Source: Atopobium sp. UBA1382 (GTDB lineage Bacteria; Actinomycetota; Coriobacteriia; Coriobacteriales; Atopobiaceae). Taken from it: 8,348 bases of DNA. Where the stretch lies: the NCBI GenBank assembly GCA_002305805.1, contig DBQY01000018.1, positions 8,127 through 16,474 on the forward strand. The letters run 5' to 3'. The translations under genes were made by a program, and so were the position numbers. The notes under the pieces are model-generated. The model had not been told where the DNA came from, did no database searches, and saw only the letters and a list, made by a program, of their open reading frames with translations. Shown in pieces: positions 6,129 to 8,348 of this stretch; the stretch's first letter is position 1; the number at the start of each line of letters is the position of its first letter.

Positions 6129-6147
6129 GTGCACACAGTGTGTGCAC
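6129..6147. repeat. GTGCACACA-G-TGTGTGCAC palindrome, intergenic copy
   Basis: A perfect 9-bp dyad around one G. The surrounding 26 bases (6126-6151) match 6716-6741, inside the DUF1016 gene, at 23 of 26 positions by eye. If read in the corresponding frame it would give V-H-T-V-C-A-Q, close to the V-H-T-L-C-A-Q encoded in the downstream gene, but nothing else around it resembles that gene. Confidence 0.75.
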
Positions 6148-6180
6148 AGTTCAAGATGCGCCGTGCCTCGAGCTGTGAAA

Positions 6181-6199
6181 GCCAGAACAATATTCTGGC
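6181..6199. repeat. Inverted repeat GCCAGAA-N5-TTCTGGC
   Basis: Perfect 7-bp arms, abutting the SOS box. It superficially resembles a LexA site, but the spacing between the GAA and TTC half-sites is one base short of the Gram-positive consensus. Confidence 0.5.
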
Positions 6200-6212
6200 G
6201 AACAAATGTTCT
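6199..6212. promoter_or_regulatory. LexA/SOS box (Gram-positive type)
   Basis: CGAACAAATGTTCT matches the Bacillus-type consensus CGAACRNRYGTTYC at 13 of 14 positions; only the last base differs. It ends 6 bases before the TG of an extended -10, the position expected for LexA to block polymerase. No lexA gene is in the window, so regulator identity rests on the consensus. Confidence 0.75.
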
Positions 6213-6218
6213 AAACTG

Positions 6219-6227
6219 TGCTATACT
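6219..6227 (+). promoter_or_regulatory. Extended -10 promoter downstream of the SOS box
   Basis: TG-C-TATACT is close to the ideal extended -10. GCGAAC (6198-6203), overlapping the LexA box, sits 18 bases upstream as a poor -35. Transcription should begin near 6234 and run toward the DUF1016 gene, giving a leader of about 190 bases. Confidence 0.65.
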
Positions 6228-6424
6228 CTCAACAAGGTACGGGAGCGACAAGAGCGGCACGGAGGCCCCCAATGGTACGTGTCGGCGGGTGATCAGGGGT
6301 AGCAGGGACTGGTCACACTTGTTTGTCTCGGGTGGGTTGGTACGCCCATCTTCCGGCGCCCCAAGAGTCCGGAGCTCACAGTCTGTGCAGGTTAATTTGC
6401 CGTGAGTGAAACGGGGGCTCAGCT
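6228..6424 (+). other. Untranslated leader of the DUF1016 gene
   Basis: These 197 bases follow the SOS-type promoter and hold no gene of convincing length. The hexamer GGTACG occurs three times (about 6236, 6274 and 6339). GAGCTCAC (6372-6379) can pair in part with GTGAG...GCTC (6402-6420) near the ribosome binding site. I recognise no riboswitch or T-box. It could be a long leader, a small RNA or the remains of a lost SOS gene. Confidence 0.4.
6272..6292 (+). other. Possible six-codon leader ORF (MVRVGG)
   Basis: A strong ribosome binding site, GGAGG at 6261-6265, lies 6 bases before ATG 6272, and the frame stops at TGA 6290-6292. It begins about 40 bases after the predicted transcription start. 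The ribosome binding site is better than that of the DUF1016 gene itself. It may be a leader peptide or the surviving start of a decayed gene; chance is also possible. Confidence 0.3.
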
Positions 6425-7474
6425 ATGGCCAAGAAGTCCATCAAGCAGTTTGACGAGAAGAACGATGAGCTAGTTTACGTGTCCGTTCGTGAGACGTTGG
6501 AGTCTGCGCGTGGCAAGGTGGAGCGCGCCGTCAACAGCGCCATGGTCGAGGCGTACTGGGAGATCGGGCGCCAGATTGTGGAGGCAACGGGGGAGCGCGC
6601 AGAGTACGGGAAGCATCTGGTCCAGTACCTGGCAGAGAGGCTGACTGCGGAGTACGGGAAGGGGTTTACGCCGAGGAATCTCTATCAGATGCAGCAGTTC
6701 TATCTTGCGTTTCCAAAAGTGCACACGTTGTGTGCACAATTGAGCTGGTCGCATTATCGCAGGTTGATGCGTATTCCTAACCAAGAACAGCGTGAGTTTT
6801 ACATGCATGCGGCGGCTGAGGAACATTGGACGGTTCGCCAGCTCGACCACCAGGTTGCAACGTTCTACCGCGAGCGTCTGCTTTCCTCGCAGGGCGAGAA
6901 GCGCGAGCTCATCCGCTCCGAGATTCAGCGCTCAGAGCCGGTGACGGCAGCGGACGACTTCATCAAGGACCCGTACGTCCTGGACTTCCTGGACCTGGGT
7001 GGTCGTACGGACTTTGACGAGCATCAGCTCGAGCAGGCGCTCATGACGCGACTGCAGGAGTTCATGCTGGAGCTGGGGCGCGGCTTTGCCTTCGTGGGCC
7101 GTCAGTACCGGCTTGACGGCGAGCAGGCGAGCTACTACGTCGACCTTGTCTTCTACAACATCAAGCTCAAGTGCTACGTGCTCATCGAGCTCAAGACTCG
7201 TCCGCTCAACGCCAAGGACGTGGGGCAGATGGACTTCTATGTCCGGCTGTTCAACGAGAAGTACACGGGCACTGACGATCACCCGACCATCGGACTCATC
7301 CTCTGCTCGAGCTCCGACCGGACAGTGGCGAAGTACTCTGCGCTCGCCGACGGCAAGGGGCTTTTCGCATCGAGCTATGTCACATACCTGCCTACCGAGG
7401 AGGAGCTGACCGACGCCCTCGAACCTACGCGCCGCGCGATCGCTGAGGCTCGGGCGGAGCGAGACGAGGAGTGA
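6425..7474 (+). CDS. DUF1016 / YhcG-type PD-(D/E)XK nuclease
   Basis: A 349-residue predicted DNA nuclease. The N-terminal DUF1016_N domain (about 17-155) carries AYWEIGRQI (43-51), YGKHLVQYLAERL (61-73), FTPRNLYQMQQFY (81-93) and LSWSHYRRLMRI (106-117). The C-terminal nuclease domain (about 175-325) shows the PD-(D/E)XK core: D240 in YYVDLVFYN, then E255-x-K257 in VLIELKT, with Q268 in the following helix; LDFLDL and LELGRGFAFVGRQ precede it as usual. All core residues are intact. The start is ATG 6425 with GGGGG (6413-6417), a modest site. Residues 99-104 (VHTLCA) are encoded by a second copy of the GTGCACAC palindrome. The gene is convergent with the YbaK-like gene, 5 bases apart. Relatives often accompany restriction-modification or mobile regions; none is seen here. 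The substrate is unknown. Confidence 0.92.
   Translation: MAKKSIKQFDEKNDELVYVSVRETLESARGKVERAVNSAMVEAYWEIGRQIVEATGERAEYGKHLVQYLAERLTAEYGKGFTPRNLYQMQQFYLAFPKVHTLCAQLSWSHYRRLMRIPNQEQREFYMHAAAEEHWTVRQLDHQVATFYRERLLSSQGEKRELIRSEIQRSEPVTAADDFIKDPYVLDFLDLGGRTDFDEHQLEQALMTRLQEFMLELGRGFAFVGRQYRLDGEQASYYVDLVFYNIKLKCYVLIELKTRPLNAKDVGQMDFYVRLFNEKYTGTDDHPTIGLILCSSSDRTVAKYSALADGKGLFASSYVTYLPTEEELTDALEPTRRAIAEARAERDEE
6719..6737. repeat. GTGCACAC-N3-GTGTGCAC palindrome, intragenic copy
   Basis: GTGCACAC-GTT-GTGTGCAC with perfect 8-bp arms encodes V99 to A104 plus the first base of the next codon of the DUF1016 protein. It is 572 bases downstream of the intergenic copy's right end and in the same orientation. 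Confidence 0.75.
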
Positions 7475-7481
7475 TTCTCCT
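7467..7481. terminator. Small hairpin between convergent stop codons
   Basis: AGGAG (7467-7471) and CTCCT (7477-7481) form a 5-bp stem over the stop codons of the DUF1016 and YbaK-like genes. It is short and has no T-tract, so it is weak as a terminator. Confidence 0.2.
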
Positions 7482-7968
7482 ATAGGTCAACCACGCGGAC
7501 GTCGTGGCCGTGCTCGTGCAGTAGCGCGATTAGGTCTGCCGTGGCGAGAAGGACGGTCGCGGTGTTGTCGCAGGGGTGAACGGTCACGCGCCCGGCATCG
7601 ACGAGCGCCTGGTCGAGCACGACCTCCACGCGCAGCTCGGCATCGTTCAATGCGCCGAGCGGCGTGACGGCGCCCGGCACCAGGCCGAGCATCGCGCGCA
7701 GGTCCTGCTCGCTCGCAAACGAGAGCCGTCGCGACCCCAGGCTTTCCTGGATCTCTCGCAGCGAGACGTTCTTCTCGTCCGGAAGGCAGACGAGGTAGTA
7801 CGCACGGTGCTTGTCGTCCCGCAGAAAGAGGTTCTTGGCGCCGAGCTCGCGATGGGGGATGCCCGCGGCCACGGCCTCCGAGACGGTGTAGACCGCCACG
7901 TGCTCGTAGAGCTCGTAGGCAATCCCCTCGTGGTCGAGCAGCTCCAGCGTCTCGGCTTTTCCGTACAT
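7480..7968 (-). CDS. YbaK/ProX-type aminoacyl-tRNA deacylase (prolyl-tRNA synthetase-associated domain protein)
   Basis: A 162-residue free-standing trans-editing protein. Family members hydrolyse mischarged tRNA, typically Ala- or Cys-tRNA(Pro), in the cytoplasm. Visible motifs are GAKNLFLRDDK (43-53), with K45 at the position of the key lysine of ProXp proteins, YYLVCLPDEK (57-66), GLVPGAVTPLGALND (95-109) and VHPCDNTATVLL (130-141). The pattern fits the PrdX/ProXp-ala branch better than YbaK itself; substrate specificity cannot be fixed by eye. The start is ATG at 7968-7966 with GGGAGG about 6 bases upstream on the minus strand. It is divergent from the S10 peptidase gene and convergent with the DUF1016 gene. 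Confidence 0.92.
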   Translation of the reverse strand: MYGKAETLELLDHEGIAYELYEHVAVYTVSEAVAAGIPHRELGAKNLFLRDDKHRAYYLVCLPDEKNVSLREIQESLGSRRLSFASEQDLRAMLGLVPGAVTPLGALNDAELRVEVVLDQALVDAGRVTVHPCDNTATVLLATADLIALLHEHGHDVRVVDL

Positions 7969-8040
7969 GATGACCTCCCTTAACCCAGCTTAGCGGTAGA
8001 GTGGGGAAAACGCAGGACCTTTCGTCAGACGGAGGCGGAC
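7969..8040. promoter_or_regulatory. Divergent intergenic region with two strong ribosome binding sites
   Basis: This 72-base gap must hold promoters for both flanking genes unless they are read from outside. Seen directly are GGGAGG on the minus strand for the YbaK-like gene and GGAGG (8031-8035) for the peptidase. TAGAGT (7997-8002) is a weak -10 candidate for the peptidase; no good -35 is visible. Confidence 0.35.
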
Positions 8041-8348
8041 ATGGCAGACGAGCAGAGCTCCCAGCAGCAGACCACCCAGGCGGCGGACGAGGTGATCACG
8101 GCCCCGGCCGAGAAGCGCTTGGACCTCCCGGCGGCCGCGAGCAAGGACCTTGCGTGGGAGGCAGACGGCCAGCGCATCGACTACACCGCCACGGCCGCCC
8201 ACCTCGACGTCCGCACGGACACCGGCTCGCTGATCGGCAAGATGTTCAGCCTCTCCTACGTGGCCAAGCCCGAGGGCGAGAGCGCAGACCGCCCCGTGAC
8301 CTTCTGCTACAACGGCGGCCCGGGCAGCTCGTCGGTCCCCGTGAACCT
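8041..8348 (+). CDS. S10 serine carboxypeptidase-like protein, 3' truncated by window edge
   Basis: The first 102 codons are present. A Gln/Ser/Ala-rich N terminus (MADEQSSQQQTTQAADE) is followed by a beta-rich segment (GQRIDYTATAAHLDV) and then FSLSYVAKPE and RPVTFCYNGGPGSSSV. The NGGPGSSS motif is the oxyanion-hole region near the start of peptidase S10 domains; the catalytic Ser, Asp and His lie beyond the window. No signal peptide or membrane segment is present, so a cytoplasmic location is suggested although many S10 enzymes are exported. The start is ATG 8041 with GGAGG 5 bases upstream. The frame is open to the last base. Confidence 0.88.
   Translation, partial: MADEQSSQQQTTQAADEVITAPAEKRLDLPAAASKDLAWEADGQRIDYTATAAHLDVRTDTGSLIGKMFSLSYVAKPEGESADRPVTFCYNGGPGSSSVPVN

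Noticed and set aside
6129..6180. Remnant of a second DUF1016 gene, because of V-H-T-V-C-A-Q
   Set aside because: Only the palindrome matches; flanking codons show no trace of LSWSHY or other DUF1016 motifs.
6185..6196. Second LexA box next to the SOS box
   Set aside because: The half-sites are one base too close and the right half reads TTCT instead of GTTC, so it does not fit the consensus.
6108..6302. Small open frames (64 and 87 codons) in the gap before the DUF1016 gene
   Set aside because: They have no ribosome site or recognisable protein features, and they run through the palindromes and the SOS promoter.
1..8348. CRISPR array, rRNA, tRNA, integrase or transposase
   Set aside because: No regularly spaced repeats, no cloverleaf or rRNA signatures and no such protein motifs were seen on either strand by eye.

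Overview
This 8.3 kb window is GC-rich, gene-dense bacterial DNA. The gene set, the purine-rich ribosome binding sites, the extended -10 promoters (TG-N-TAnnnT) and a Gram-positive-type LexA box suggest a high-GC Gram-positive, most likely an actinobacterium of the Coriobacteriia (Olsenella/Collinsella-like). That placement is inference from style and protein resemblance, not from a marker gene. Both ends cut through genes: prfC lacks its start and a serine carboxypeptidase-like gene lacks its end. There are no rRNA or tRNA genes, no CRISPR array and no recognisable transposase.

Layout, left to right. (1) 1-1330: the C-terminal three quarters of peptide chain release factor 3. (2) 1331-1685: a gene-free stretch with a long imperfect inverted repeat (1414-1481). 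(3) 1686-2717: a membrane protein with an N-terminal XRE-type helix-turn-helix and six predicted membrane segments. (4) 2739-3477: a compact toxin-antitoxin operon, with an extended -10 promoter, a 16-bp palindromic operator, a RelB/DinJ-like antitoxin and an overlapping PIN-domain toxin. (5) 3491-3616: a 126-bp non-coding element bounded by perfect 20-bp inverted repeats, with further nested dyads inside. (6) 3647-4897: a MefA-like major facilitator efflux pump. (7) 4891-4940: a hairpin repeat that supplies the stop codons of both the pump and the convergent DUF1810 gene (4934-5380, minus). (8) 5442-6062: tag, 3-methyladenine DNA glycosylase I, divergent from the DUF1810 gene and ending in a second copy of the hairpin repeat (6058-6094). 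(9) 6095-6424: an unusually dyad-rich gene-free region with a near-consensus SOS box directly upstream of an extended -10. (10) 6425-7474: a DUF1016/YhcG-type PD-(D/E)XK nuclease. (11) 7480-7968, minus: a YbaK/ProX-type aminoacyl-tRNA deacylase. (12) 8041 to the end: the start of an S10 peptidase.

Functionally this is a patchwork of housekeeping genes (prfC, tag, the tRNA-editing protein) and accessory genes (toxin-antitoxin, efflux pump, DUF1016 nuclease) separated by palindromic repeats. The most interesting stretch is 6058-6740. Five different dyads precede a probable SOS-controlled promoter that points at a predicted DNA nuclease, and one of these dyads (GTGCACAC-N3-GTGTGCAC) recurs inside the nuclease gene. 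The second is the family of structured repeats that punctuate gene ends: 3491-3616, plus the two copies of the AAAAGGGG/CCCCTTTT hairpin, whose flanks covary.
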